The translations under genes were made by a program, and so were the position numbers. The notes below the pieces were generated by a model. It was not told where the DNA came from and did not search any database. It worked only from the letters and a program-made list of their open reading frames with translations. 64,000 bases of DNA, from contig NZ_JBBBNV010000003.1 in the NCBI RefSeq assembly GCF_037137075.1, positions 160,465 to 224,464 on the forward strand, given 5' to 3'. Positions 44,245 through 53,011 of the stretch are shown here, one piece after another; positions within the stretch are counted from its first letter, which is position 1, and the number at the start of each line of letters is the position of its first letter. This DNA is from JBBBNV01 sp037137075. GTDB taxonomy: Bacteria; Bacillota; Bacilli; Paenibacillales; NBRC-103111.

Positions 44245-44277
44245 GGCAGGGCCGCTATGCTGTCTACAGGCCCTGCC
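44245..44277 (-). other. Intercistronic hairpin between the GH106-like and permease genes
   Basis: A perfect 9-bp stem (44245-44253 with 44269-44277; GGCAGGGCC arms) with a 15-base loop and no T-tract. It may set different mRNA levels for the hydrolase and transporter parts of the operon. Confidence 0.5.
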
Positions 44278-44319
44278 GGCATGCAGTAACGTTCGGGGAC
44301 TGACTTCTTCAACAGAGTT

Positions 44320-47300
44320 TTATTGGCCCGGCTTCAAGCGGCCTTCAGCATGTTCAACGGGAATGACCGTATGAGCCTGATAATCAAAATATTTCCCCTC
44401 GATAAGCCCAATCAACGTATTGGTCACCCGGACTTCAACATCGTTGCTGCCTGGACGCAGCAGTGCCGATGCCCCTTCCCAGCGGTACGGGGACCACGGG
44501 CGCACCCCCAGCGAATGGCCGTTCACCGCCACTTCGATGCAATCATGCAGCGGCCATTCGCTCAGATCCAGCTCAAACACATCTGACTCGGGCAACTGCT
44601 CCAGGAGCAAGGCTTTCCGGTAAGTAAGCTGTCCGGCATAGTACGGGTAGCCCTCGCAAGGCTCCATCGTAACCGTCCCCGCTGCAGAAGGCGGCTCCGT
44701 CATTACCGGCCTCCGATCGGCATCAAAGGCGACTCCGAAATCTCCCCGCAGGTAAATGGGGTCCGTGACGCCGTCCCAATCGTGCTGGACCTCGACCTCA
44801 ATCCTCAGCTCATTGCAGCCTGTCTGCAGCAGCTTCGTAATATCGCAGGCAAGGTTGGCCGGGTCGTATACCATCTCCTGGCGGAAATCATCCCGTGAAA
44901 TCACCTGGCCGTTGACATACATCAGCCATACGCCGGATACTGCGGAACGGTCCATCATCAGCTGGCATTTCTGCGGCAGCGCATCGACTGTGAAGGCCGC
45001 TGCGTACGTGCAGGATACCGGATACCGGAAGCTCAAATTCATCGGTGTTCCAAAAATTTGATCAAACCGCAGCGGATACGTTACCTGCTCCTTCAAATCG
45101 GCGCATTGATCGATAAAGGTTTTGGCTTGAACCGTGAACATCTCCGGGCTCAGCTGCTCCATCGCCAGCCGGAACGTCTCGAAACGGATGATGTTGGGCT
45201 CCGCTGCTTCCAGCAACCACGGCCCCGCCGGTGTGACCGGGAAGCGATGCGGCTTGCTCCAATCCGCCACGGGCCGCATATCCGAAGCCCGTACGCTTTC
45301 ATCCGGCGCCGCCTCGTCCTGAAGCGTAATTTCAATACAATGCGATTCATAGCCGCTAAAAGCTAGGTCCAGCCGCCATTCCCCGTCATGATGCCGAGCA
45401 GCGAGCGGGCGGGCCAGGCCAGTCTCCAAATCGAGCCGCCGGATCGATTCAATCCGCTTTTCTTCTCCGTGCTTGCCAGCGGCTTGCGCACCCAGCAGAC
45501 GAGGATCAATGCGGATCAGCACATCGTGGCTTCCCCCCTCCTGATTGCTGATGAACACCGCGGCCTTGTTCTCCGCCAGCCAGCGGGTCTGCATCAGGAA
45601 GGAGCGGCTCGCCGTCTCCAGTCTGACCGCAGCCGGAGCCAGCTCGTTCAGCAGCCGTACCAGCTCATCCAGCGCAGTGTCTACATGCGCCGCCCCATCC
45701 CTGGCGATGAAATAGGCGCCAGCCGGGCTGCCTTGGCGAAGCAGGGGCGCCGACGCTGTGGCTACCGCTGCCGAGGAGGCTCCTGCGCCGCCCGCTTGGG
45801 CGGCTGTCGCGCCGGCCTGACGCCCTCTGCGGCCGTAAGCCTCCTTCAAGGCCAGCGCCGCTTCGGCTTCCCTCCAGTAGTCAAGCTGCTCCTGCCGGGC
45901 TGCCCCGAACACCTGCAGCAGCTCCGCCTCGGCCGGACTGCCGGGCTCAATCGGCTCATAAGGCAGCAGACCGAAGCTGATTACGGTGCCGCCCTCCTGC
46001 ATAAACTGCTGCAGCTTCGCCCAGGCTTTGGCCTCAAGGTTCGTCATCGGAGGCAAAATCAGCAGCTCGTATTCGGCCTGTCCCAGCTTCACGGTCCCGC
46101 CGCTTATATCCGCTTCCGCCAGCAGCTCCGAATCGAGATGATCGTAGTCCATCCGCTCCTGAAGCAGCCGCTTCGCCAGTGCCGACCAATCCTGCTTCAG
46201 ACGCTCCAGGCGCGCCTCCTCAGCCTCTGTAACGCCGCAGTATCCGTATCCATGCAGCGGGTTGCCCAGATGCGTCCAGAGCGACGTTGCAGGGTCTACA
46301 ATCGCCATGCGGATATGTGCCCTGCCTTCGCTCATTACATAGCTAATCCGGCTCGTATAGTCCGCCAGAGCGCGGAAGTGCGACCAGTACGGATTTTGAA
46401 AAAACTGCGACGGCGGAGCGTCATGCTTGGCCATGGCATCCATCGTGTAATAAAAAGCATGGAAATTGTAAAAGTTCGTTCCCAGCGCCGCCATCCGGTC
46501 AATCATCCACCGCGCATCCTGCAGCGTCATCGACCAGCCTACACTGTGGAAGCACTCAATGAGGTTTCTTTCCCGGCCAAGCTGCCGGGCCAGCGAGCTG
46601 ACCATCTTCGGATTATCACGCATCCGTCCCGCATAGCGGTCAAGCACCCACTCCAGCGAGCGGCCGAGCTTCTCATGCGCGCTGTCCCCGCCGACAACAT
46701 GGCTGAACAGCTGCGTCGTCATCCGCATCGCCGGCACCTCGGCCACATACTGCAGCCCGTTGGCCTCACACCAGTCATGCACCTGCTTGTGATACGACTC
46801 TCTCAGCAGCAGATGTACAGTCTGGAAATAATCGTACCGGTGCTTCGCCGCATTCGGAGCCGCTTCGTCCACAAGCGCCGGCAGCACGTCCGTCAGCGCA
46901 TAACCGCAGCGGGCTTCAAAAAACTCCGCCACCTGCGGCGACCACGGCACATTGCCGAGCAATCCAATCTCATCCGTGAACATTCCCTTAATGACTGTGC
47001 CGAAATATTCACCGACCTCGCTCTTATACCGTTCGTGCGTCAAACGGATAAAGGTGGCCATCGCTTCCTTGTTGCAGGGATCGACGAACGTGCCGTAATA
47101 TTTAAAGTCATCGATTTCCCGCTCCAGGAACACATGCACCTCCCACTCCCCCGGCGGAACGGCCCATTGGAGGCGAAACACCGTCCGGTAGGTGAAAAAG
47201 CGCTTTTGATTATAAGCCGTAAGGCCCGTTTTCTGAAAAACCGGATCGGCCTGATGATTACCGATGAAGCTGCGTATCTCAACAGCCGCCTCCCAGAGCT

Positions 47301-47736
47301 TCCGTCCTGACGAATCCAGCGGCACCGCCCGGGCCGATATAACTCGCGCCCAAGGCAGCTCCATGCGCAAGGTCTCCCCGCCGCTTGCGCGCATCGAGCG
47401 ATGCTCCAGTGTCTGGTGCTTCGCCTCCGGATGCAGCAGCGTAACCTCCCCGCCCGCAATCCCGCTCGGATACGGATATTCATCGTACAGCCATACATCC
47501 ATGCCGTTTTCCCTGGCCTCGTCAAGAGCAACCCGAACCTTGTCAAACCAGACCTCCGACAAATAAGGCACAGTCAATCCCTGACGGGGGCACAAAAAGA
47601 ACCCCCCGACTCCTTTTTCACGCATTTCCCTGATTTGCCACTGAATCTGGCTGTCTTCCATCTCCCCGTTCCAAAACCAGAACGGATGAATACCAAACGC
47701 AGCGGCTGGCTGCTGAAATTGCTGCTCGCTCCACAT
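44320..47736 (-). CDS. GH106-like alpha-L-rhamnosidase, cytoplasmic
   Basis: An 1138-residue glycosidase without a signal peptide. The start has the GH106-like pattern HPFWFWNGEM and GVGGFFLCPRQGLTVPYLSE, then VWLYDEYPYPSGIAGG near 70-100. The catalytic barrel covers roughly the first 450 residues (GMFTDEIGLLG near 255), followed by a ligand-binding-like domain and C-terminal beta-sandwich domains that end in VRVTNTLIGLIEG. A low-complexity Ala/Gly stretch (near 640-665) joins two domains. ATG 47736 has AAGGGG eight bases upstream. It would act on imported rhamnosyl oligosaccharides. The exact family needs a search. Confidence 0.82.
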   Translation of the reverse strand: MWSEQQFQQPAAAFGIHPFWFWNGEMEDSQIQWQIREMREKGVGGFFLCPRQGLTVPYLSEVWFDKVRVALDEARENGMDVWLYDEYPYPSGIAGGEVTLLHPEAKHQTLEHRSMRASGGETLRMELPWARVISARAVPLDSSGRKLWEAAVEIRSFIGNHQADPVFQKTGLTAYNQKRFFTYRTVFRLQWAVPPGEWEVHVFLEREIDDFKYYGTFVDPCNKEAMATFIRLTHERYKSEVGEYFGTVIKGMFTDEIGLLGNVPWSPQVAEFFEARCGYALTDVLPALVDEAAPNAAKHRYDYFQTVHLLLRESYHKQVHDWCEANGLQYVAEVPAMRMTTQLFSHVVGGDSAHEKLGRSLEWVLDRYAGRMRDNPKMVSSLARQLGRERNLIECFHSVGWSMTLQDARWMIDRMAALGTNFYNFHAFYYTMDAMAKHDAPPSQFFQNPYWSHFRALADYTSRISYVMSEGRAHIRMAIVDPATSLWTHLGNPLHGYGYCGVTEAEEARLERLKQDWSALAKRLLQERMDYDHLDSELLAEADISGGTVKLGQAEYELLILPPMTNLEAKAWAKLQQFMQEGGTVISFGLLPYEPIEPGSPAEAELLQVFGAARQEQLDYWREAEAALALKEAYGRRGRQAGATAAQAGGAGASSAAVATASAPLLRQGSPAGAYFIARDGAAHVDTALDELVRLLNELAPAAVRLETASRSFLMQTRWLAENKAAVFISNQEGGSHDVLIRIDPRLLGAQAAGKHGEEKRIESIRRLDLETGLARPLAARHHDGEWRLDLAFSGYESHCIEITLQDEAAPDESVRASDMRPVADWSKPHRFPVTPAGPWLLEAAEPNIIRFETFRLAMEQLSPEMFTVQAKTFIDQCADLKEQVTYPLRFDQIFGTPMNLSFRYPVSCTYAAAFTVDALPQKCQLMMDRSAVSGVWLMYVNGQVISRDDFRQEMVYDPANLACDITKLLQTGCNELRIEVEVQHDWDGVTDPIYLRGDFGVAFDADRRPVMTEPPSAAGTVTMEPCEGYPYYAGQLTYRKALLLEQLPESDVFELDLSEWPLHDCIEVAVNGHSLGVRPWSPYRWEGASALLRPGSNDVEVRVTNTLIGLIEGKYFDYQAHTVIPVEHAEGRLKPGQ

Positions 47737-47922
47737 CCCAAGGTCCCCTTCTTTCATCCCGGAATAACAGCTGATCATGGTTTATCGTCATTGGCCCTGA
47801 CTATGCTTTTTACTATAGGAGGGGGCGGCGGCAATCCGCAATTTGATTTTCTTGATCCGTCGTTGAACACGGTTTGCACTTTCTTGCTTTACATGAACTT
47901 CCTTGTGTGCGGAAAGCACAAA

Positions 47923-47961
47923 CTCCCGGCCGCCGCCGCATAAGCGGCAGCAGACCGGGAG
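47923..47961 (-). terminator. Hairpin after the YhcH-family gene
   Basis: CTCCCGG and CCGGGAG arms (47923-47929 with 47955-47961) with an inner CCGC/GCGG pairing are followed on the minus strand by TTTGTGCTTT. It lies before the GH106-like gene, so it may only reduce read-through. Confidence 0.6.
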
Positions 47962-47992
47962 CTCCGGGAACATCATAATTCCTGATCAGGTT

Positions 47993-48457
47993 TTATTTTT
48001 CATTCGATTCCTTACGGACCTTGATGACAACCTTACGTACAGGAACCGGCCCGTCCACTTGTACACATGGATAATGAACGTCATTTTCCGTGAGCACTGT
48101 AAACAGCCCTGGCTTCAGTGTGTACCACAAGCCTTCGCCTTCAAAAACCTCCAGATCCTTCTGCGGGTCATAGGCGGTCTTCACCTGCATCGTATTCAGC
48201 GGAGCCCAGCCCATGCGTTCTTCCCCGCTTACCAGCGCCTGGATGTCCCAGTATTCCCGGTGCGCTTCCCAGAAGCTTTCTTCCTCCGTCTTGCTGGTAT
48301 ATTCCTGCACAATCGCGATAACGTCCGTACCCTGCAGTTCTGTTCTGCCGAGCGGCAGCTCAGAGAAATCCGTTTGCTGCAGATAGGTAAGCGCTAGCTT
48401 CATCCGCTCTCCCATACCGTAATAAAGCGGAGCCCGGTGCAATTGATCCAAAATCAT
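47993..48457 (-). CDS. YhcH/YjgK/YiaL-family sugar-processing protein
   Basis: A 154-residue cupin-like protein of the EbgC/YhcH family. The metal-site pattern is visible as EAHREYWDIQALVSGEERMG near 69-88 and the later FTVLTENDVHYPCVQVDG. Members are linked to sialic acid, beta-galactoside and uronate breakdown, probably as anomerases or isomerases. Its position before the GH106-like gene supports a role on the released sugars. Confidence 0.85.
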   Translation of the reverse strand: MILDQLHRAPLYYGMGERMKLALTYLQQTDFSELPLGRTELQGTDVIAIVQEYTSKTEEESFWEAHREYWDIQALVSGEERMGWAPLNTMQVKTAYDPQKDLEVFEGEGLWYTLKPGLFTVLTENDVHYPCVQVDGPVPVRKVVIKVRKESNEK

Positions 48458-48561
48458 ATCTAGCCATCTCCTTTAATCGTATGCCTTTTATTGTATCATA
48501 CCTGTTGGACACAAACAGCCCTGGGAAACGAATCACACAACAAATAAAACTCAATCATACC

Positions 48562-48613
48562 GAGAATGATTCCTATTGTCAATATTGACAATGATAATGA
48601 TTTTCAATATCAT
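48562..48613 (+). promoter_or_regulatory. Fur-controlled promoter of the flavodoxin gene
   Basis: TTGACA (48585-48590) and TATCAT (48608-48613) are 17 bases apart. GACAATGATAATGATTTTC (48587-48605) matches the 19-bp Fur consensus at 16 positions and covers the spacer. A weaker second match (13 of 19) lies directly upstream at 48562-48580. Confidence 0.85.
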
Positions 48614-48657
48614 CATACTAGTAAACAGCTTCATTATTTGGAGGAGTGAGCAAAATC

Positions 48658-49101
48658 ATGGCATCATTATTGGTTTATGCCAGCATGACCGGCAATACAC
48701 AGGATATGGCGGATGCTGTTGCTGCAGGCGTACAGGAAGCAGGCGGAGAAATCGAACAAAAGGACGTCATTGACGCTTCCGCATCAGAGCTGGAGCAAGC
48801 CGATGGAATCCTGCTCGGTGCGTATACCTGGGGAGACGGCGATCTGCCGGATGAATTTTTGGACTTTTATGAAGAAATGGACAATGTAGATTTGACTGGT
48901 AAAATCGCCGCCGTCTTCGGCTCCTGCGATTCCGCCTATCCGGCTTATGGGGCTGCGGTAGACCTGCTGATTGAAAAACTGCGTGAGCGCGGTGCTGTCG
49001 TGCTGCAAGAAGGGCTTAAAATCGAATTATCCCCATCTAATGAAGAAACGGAAATTTGCAAGGAATTCGGCCGCACCTTCTTCAAAAATCTTTCTGAATA
49101 A
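48658..49101 (+). CDS. Flavodoxin, iron-limitation type
   Basis: A 147-residue short-chain flavodoxin. The FMN phosphate loop is SMTGNT at 9-14, and the flavin-flanking loops are LGAYTWGDGDLPDEFLDFYE near 57-76 and FGSCDSAYP near 88-96. It replaces ferredoxin as electron carrier when iron is scarce, which fits its Fur promoter. ATG 48658 matches the usual flavodoxin start; an in-frame GTG at 48646 sits on top of the GGAGG site. It is the only + strand gene within the sugar-utilisation region. Confidence 0.95.
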   Translation: MASLLVYASMTGNTQDMADAVAAGVQEAGGEIEQKDVIDASASELEQADGILLGAYTWGDGDLPDEFLDFYEEMDNVDLTGKIAAVFGSCDSAYPAYGAAVDLLIEKLRERGAVVLQEGLKIELSPSNEETEICKEFGRTFFKNLSE

Positions 49102-49147
49102 ACGGATAACGGTTTCCTTGTCCCCAAACACCGGAAGCTTATTATTC

Positions 49148-49187
49148 CAGGCTTCCCTTATTGCTAAATAAGGGAGGCCTGTTTCCA
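49148..49187 (+). terminator. Flavodoxin terminator
   Basis: A CAGGC..CCCTTATT stem pairs with AATAAGGG..GCCTG, with a two-base internal mismatch, and ends in TTT. Confidence 0.82.
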
Positions 49188-49219
49188 TGAACCCGCGGCA
49201 TTCAAAAATCATACTGAAC

Positions 49220-49259
49220 AAGCCTGGCCCGGATGTGCGACATCCCAGGGACCAGGCTT
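49220..49259 (-). terminator. Terminator facing the flavodoxin gene
   Basis: AAGCCTGG and CCAGGCTT arms (49220-49227 with 49252-49259) enclose GGATGT/ACATCC. It probably ends the dehydrogenase transcript from the right; its T-run is weak. Confidence 0.6.
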
Positions 49260-49317
49260 ATTTGTATCGTATGACTCATACCACACTTGAACTTGCAGGC
49301 GGTTCACTTTTTATGGC

Positions 49318-50289
49318 TTACAACAATGGAAGCAGTATGCGTTCTTTTTGTCCGGTCCTCCCCGATTCGTTCGCATAATGCACCATCGCCTGTGACTTCA
49401 TGTAGTCCCTGCCGCTGGATTCAGGCTCACGCCCTTCTCCAAGTGCCGCAAGAAATTCGGTGAGCGTATCCGGCGCGCTGATGTCCCCATCGTTATCCAG
49501 CCGTTTGGTCGTCCCTTCTCTGCACACCAGGATGACTTCGCTGCCGCCCAGCTCCAGGGAGCCCTCCGTGCCTTCAATGCGCCACATGCCGCGCCAAGTG
49601 GTCGGCGTGCTTCTGGAGGTCAAGGAGCCGCTGTAATGCACGCGAATATCCCGCTCCAGCTCCATAAAAACATGCGCATTCGTCACTGCGCCTTCTTCAT
49701 TCCAGCCCCCTGCTGCCTGATACAGCTCGGCTCGGACCGCCCGTGCCTCCACCCCGGTTAAATATCGAATCATATCGAAATGATGAATTCCGATGTCATT
49801 AAGAAGATGAACCGGATATTGGCGGCCGGGCTGGCGGTGGTAGCGGCTGAACAGCACCTCGATATGGGAGATTTGTCCGATCGCTCCAGCGTCAATCAGC
49901 TGCTTCAGCTTTCTGACGGAAGGCTGGCAGCGGTAGTTTTCAGCAATCATGAACGGGATGTTCAGCGCAGACGCCAATTTAACGATTTCAATGGATTCCT
50001 CGTAATCGAATGAAATCGGCTTTTCGCACAACACGGGAATGCCCCGCTCAAACGCTGCCCGATTTACAACAGTATGAGCCATCGGCGATGTAACATTCAC
50101 CAGAAAGTCGGGCCGATGCTCCTCCAGCGCAGCCTCCAGAGACGTGTAGAAGGGCACCTCCGTCCCCTCCAGCTTCTGCTTCATGGATTCGTTCCGTTCC
50201 ACGACAGCCGCGACAATGACCGGCTCCTGCTGAAGCCGTTTAAACCATTTGAACCCCGCTTGACCAAGTCCGACAAGCACTGCTTTCAT
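49318..50289 (-). CDS. Gfo/Idh/MocA-family sugar dehydrogenase
   Basis: A 323-residue NAD(P)-dependent oxidoreductase. The Rossmann motif is VLVGLGQAGFKW at 4-15, the family motif is CEKPIS near 89-94, and the catalytic-domain motif is NDIGIHHFDMIRYLTG near 168-183. ATG 50289 has AGGAGG nine bases upstream. It lies downstream of the binding-protein gene of the GH105 operon, separated by a terminator and its own palindromic operator region. It probably oxidises a sugar or uronate from the pathway. Confidence 0.92.
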   Translation of the reverse strand: MKAVLVGLGQAGFKWFKRLQQEPVIVAAVVERNESMKQKLEGTEVPFYTSLEAALEEHRPDFLVNVTSPMAHTVVNRAAFERGIPVLCEKPISFDYEESIEIVKLASALNIPFMIAENYRCQPSVRKLKQLIDAGAIGQISHIEVLFSRYHRQPGRQYPVHLLNDIGIHHFDMIRYLTGVEARAVRAELYQAAGGWNEEGAVTNAHVFMELERDIRVHYSGSLTSRSTPTTWRGMWRIEGTEGSLELGGSEVILVCREGTTKRLDNDGDISAPDTLTEFLAALGEGREPESSGRDYMKSQAMVHYANESGRTGQKERILLPLL

Positions 50290-50335
50290 CTGCTGCATCC
50301 TCCTGCTTTGTTCGCTAGTATGAAATACGCGTACA

Positions 50336-50351
50336 ATGTACGTGCGTACAT
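50336..50351 (-). promoter_or_regulatory. Palindromic operator before the dehydrogenase gene
   Basis: ATGTACGTGCGTACAT is a palindrome except at its centre. Further GTAC steps lie on both sides (CGCGTACA and CATGTAT). It is a likely site for a GntR- or AraR-like repressor; the regulator is not identified. Confidence 0.45.
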
Positions 50352-50464
50352 GTATCATACACCGAATCCGCCCGAATTGCTGCCTCTGCCGTAATTTCAA
50401 TTTTGCCGCGGACGTTGATTAACGCTATCTATGACAGCCATCTTCCTTTTCGCCTGCTGCGGAT

Positions 50465-50491
50465 AAAAACAGCCGATCCCGGAGGATCGGC
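50465..50491 (-). terminator. Terminator of the GH105 transport operon
   Basis: A perfect 8-bp stem (50472-50479 with 50484-50491) with a 4-base loop is followed on the minus strand by TGTTTTTATCC. It lies just past the binding-protein stop. Confidence 0.88.
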
Positions 50492-50501
50492 CTTGTTGGG
50501 C

Positions 50502-51818
50502 TTACTTTTTGTTTTTCGCCAGAATGGCGGAAGCGTCTTTTCTGAACTTCGCTGCGGCATCTTCAGGCGTCGTCTTTTTGTACAAAATTTGCTCATTCAA
50601 ATCATTGATCAATTTGGTGATTTCAGCCGCGCCTACAGGCTCCGGCGGATCCAGCGGGCTGCTGTTTTGCTCCGCCCATGTGATATAGTCGAACACCTTC
50701 GTTTGGGTTGCATCCAGCGTAGGCTTCAAGGAATCTTTAATTTTGGACGAAATCGGAATGCCTCTCTCGCCTTTAATGATTTGGTTCGCTTCTACGTCGT
50801 TGGTCCAGAAGTCGATGAATTTCATCGCTTCCTCTTTTTGCTTGGAGTTCTTCGCAATCGTGAAGTACATGCTCGGCTTCATGAACAAGCCTTGCTTCGC
50901 GCCAGGACCCGGCATTGGATGAATTTCCAGATTGCGTTTAGCTACTTGGGAAATCAAAGCAAATTGGTTCGACCAAGCAAATGTGGAAACCGCTTCGCCT
51001 GTTGCCGCCAAATCCTCTTCCGGCGTTCTTTTATTTGTCGCCACCTTATCCAGCTTGGCAAGCAGACCTGCATCATATAAGCCCTGGTACATTTTGAAGT
51101 AGTCTACGAAGTATTTGTCATCCGTATAGCCCAGTGCCGCACCGTCATTGCTGTACAGATGCTGGCCTACCGTACGCAGGTAGTAAGAAAAGAATACTTC
51201 CGGTTTGAAGTCCATCGTCAACAGCTTGTTGGCTGCTTTCAGCTTGGGAGCCATTTTGAGCAAATCATCGAACGTCCAATCCTTGGATGGCGCATCGATT
51301 CCGGCTTTTTTGAGCGCATCCACATCAAGCGTGGTTGCCAGCGCATTCACGCCCAATGTAATTGCATACTGCTTGCCGTTGTACTTGCCGCCGTCCAGTG
51401 TCGTCTGGTTGATGGAGCTTTTATCGAACAGCCCTTTTTGAATGAGCGGATCAAGCTCTTCCAATTGGCCTCTGCCCGCGTATTGAGCCAGATAGGAGAT
51501 ATCCATGGAGATGACATCCGGCAAATCGTTTGCTGCCGCTTGCGGAGCAAGCTTCTTCCAATACTCATCAAAGGATGCATATTCCGGCGTGATTTTCACA
51601 TTCGGGTGCTTCTTCTGGTAAAGCTCGATAACCTTCAAGGTATAATCGTGTCTTGCTTGGCCGCCCCACCAGGCTACCCGCAAATTAACCTGATCCTTAC
51701 CGTCTCCGCCGGAGCTGCCTGCTTGTGACTGGCCGCCTGAATTACCGGACGGGGCTGCGCCGCCACATGCTGAGAGAACGAGTGCAACCGCTAATAAAAG
51801 CAGGATTACCTTTTTCAT
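50502..51818 (-). CDS. Sugar-binding lipoprotein, MalE/UgpB type
   Basis: A 438-residue extracellular binding protein of a sugar ABC importer. Signal peptide with lipobox VLSAC (lipid Cys at 18) and a Gly/Ser-rich spacer to about 42. Typical cluster-1 motifs include VNLRVAWWGGQARHDYTLKV, DVISMDISYLAQYAGRGQL and AMKFIDFWTNDVEA. It is the last gene of the operon after two permeases and a GH105 enzyme. In B. subtilis the equivalent order is yesO-yesP-yesQ-yesR for rhamnogalacturonan. Confidence 0.92.
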   Translation of the reverse strand: MKKVILLLLAVALVLSACGGAAPSGNSGGQSQAGSSGGDGKDQVNLRVAWWGGQARHDYTLKVIELYQKKHPNVKITPEYASFDEYWKKLAPQAAANDLPDVISMDISYLAQYAGRGQLEELDPLIQKGLFDKSSINQTTLDGGKYNGKQYAITLGVNALATTLDVDALKKAGIDAPSKDWTFDDLLKMAPKLKAANKLLTMDFKPEVFFSYYLRTVGQHLYSNDGAALGYTDDKYFVDYFKMYQGLYDAGLLAKLDKVATNKRTPEEDLAATGEAVSTFAWSNQFALISQVAKRNLEIHPMPGPGAKQGLFMKPSMYFTIAKNSKQKEEAMKFIDFWTNDVEANQIIKGERGIPISSKIKDSLKPTLDATQTKVFDYITWAEQNSSPLDPPEPVGAAEITKLINDLNEQILYKKTTPEDAAAKFRKDASAILAKNKK

Positions 51819-51939
51819 CTTTGTACCCCCTCAATTCATGGAATAGGATATTGCAATACCTTCATTTTAACCTGTTCCCCAATTTCTTAAAGCCAAAAAT
51901 CCGTTATTTTTGTTCAAAAAGCAGTCATCTTGAAAACGC

Positions 51940-52971
51940 TTAATATGGATTTTGGCGATGCTGCAGAACACTGGACAAGAACGCCAGCGCCAGGCCCTGA
52001 CCCCAGCCCTGAATGCGCTTGTGGGGCACCCCTTTATATCCGTCGGCATCCCTCATCACAGCCGTTCCCGCAGAAACCTGCGTCACGGTGCCGTCCGGCG
52101 CGATTTTGTCCAAAATTCCGTGAAGAGCCTTCTGCACCGCCTTATTGTACAGCTTTCCTTGCGCCGCAAGCGCCGCGGCAATACCTGCCGATCCCGACGT
52201 TTCCTCATAAGAATCCGGATCATTGACAATGGTATGCCATAGCCCGTTCTCGGTTTGCAGCCGGACAAGCGCAGCAAGCTGATCACGCAAGGAGCCTTCA
52301 ATAATCATAAACGACGGATGCGTCACATGCACAATATCAAGCGCTCTTGCCATCGTAAACGCCGCCCATGCATTGCCGCGGGCCCAGTTGATGCCGGACA
52401 TCCGGCTTTGGGCCAGATGATCCCACCCATGATAATACAGATTCGTTACAGGGTCCTGTAAATAATTCTCATGGCCGTGATACTGCTTGAGGCCGTCCTC
52501 CAGATAATCTTCCCTATCCAGCATGGCACCTATACGGATAAGGAAATAACCGGCCATAAACATCGTATCCACCCAGGCCTGCTGCGGGAAATTGTACGAT
52601 TCCGAGTTGACCGTATGCTGGAAGACGCCTTCGGCGAACCGTTCCGCATCATGCTTGAGAAACTCCGCCATCTGAATGGCGATGTCCATATACGTTTGCT
52701 CGCCGGTAGCCTTATAAAGCGTAAGCAGCGTGTGCCCGATCGAAATGCCGTTGACCGACAGCTTCGGCAGACCATCCTCCAGCTTTTCATCCACCCATGC
52801 TTTGAGCAGGGCAAGATACTCCTTGTTACCTGTCGCTTCATACGCCTCGGTAACGCCGTAAAAGGCGACGCCCCCCGGCCAATCCCAGTCAAAATCCATC
52901 TGGAAGGTGCGGTGAACGACCTTGTCGATCACCTGCTTGATTTCTTGTTCATCAAAAACGAGTGCTGGCAT
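51940..52971 (-). CDS. GH105 unsaturated rhamnogalacturonyl hydrolase
   Basis: A 343-residue cytoplasmic alpha/alpha-barrel enzyme of the YteR/YesR type. The catalytic acid lies in QAWVDTMFMAG (Asp135), and the family's WARGNAWAAFTMARALD segment is near 200-216. It removes the unsaturated galacturonyl residue from lyase-made disaccharides such as those of rhamnogalacturonan. It follows the permease gene by about 40 bases. No lyase gene lies in the window. Confidence 0.9.
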   Translation of the reverse strand: MPALVFDEQEIKQVIDKVVHRTFQMDFDWDWPGGVAFYGVTEAYEATGNKEYLALLKAWVDEKLEDGLPKLSVNGISIGHTLLTLYKATGEQTYMDIAIQMAEFLKHDAERFAEGVFQHTVNSESYNFPQQAWVDTMFMAGYFLIRIGAMLDREDYLEDGLKQYHGHENYLQDPVTNLYYHGWDHLAQSRMSGINWARGNAWAAFTMARALDIVHVTHPSFMIIEGSLRDQLAALVRLQTENGLWHTIVNDPDSYEETSGSAGIAAALAAQGKLYNKAVQKALHGILDKIAPDGTVTQVSAGTAVMRDADGYKGVPHKRIQGWGQGLALAFLSSVLQHRQNPY

Positions 52972-53011
52972 AATTGTGTTTTGCTCCTCTCATCGGCAGC
53001 TCTGCGCAGGC

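Noticed and set aside
45388..47310. A 640-codon open frame on the plus strand
   Set aside because: It is antisense to the GH106-like gene, has Arg/Gln/His-rich composition and no family; high GC removes stops from the opposite strand.
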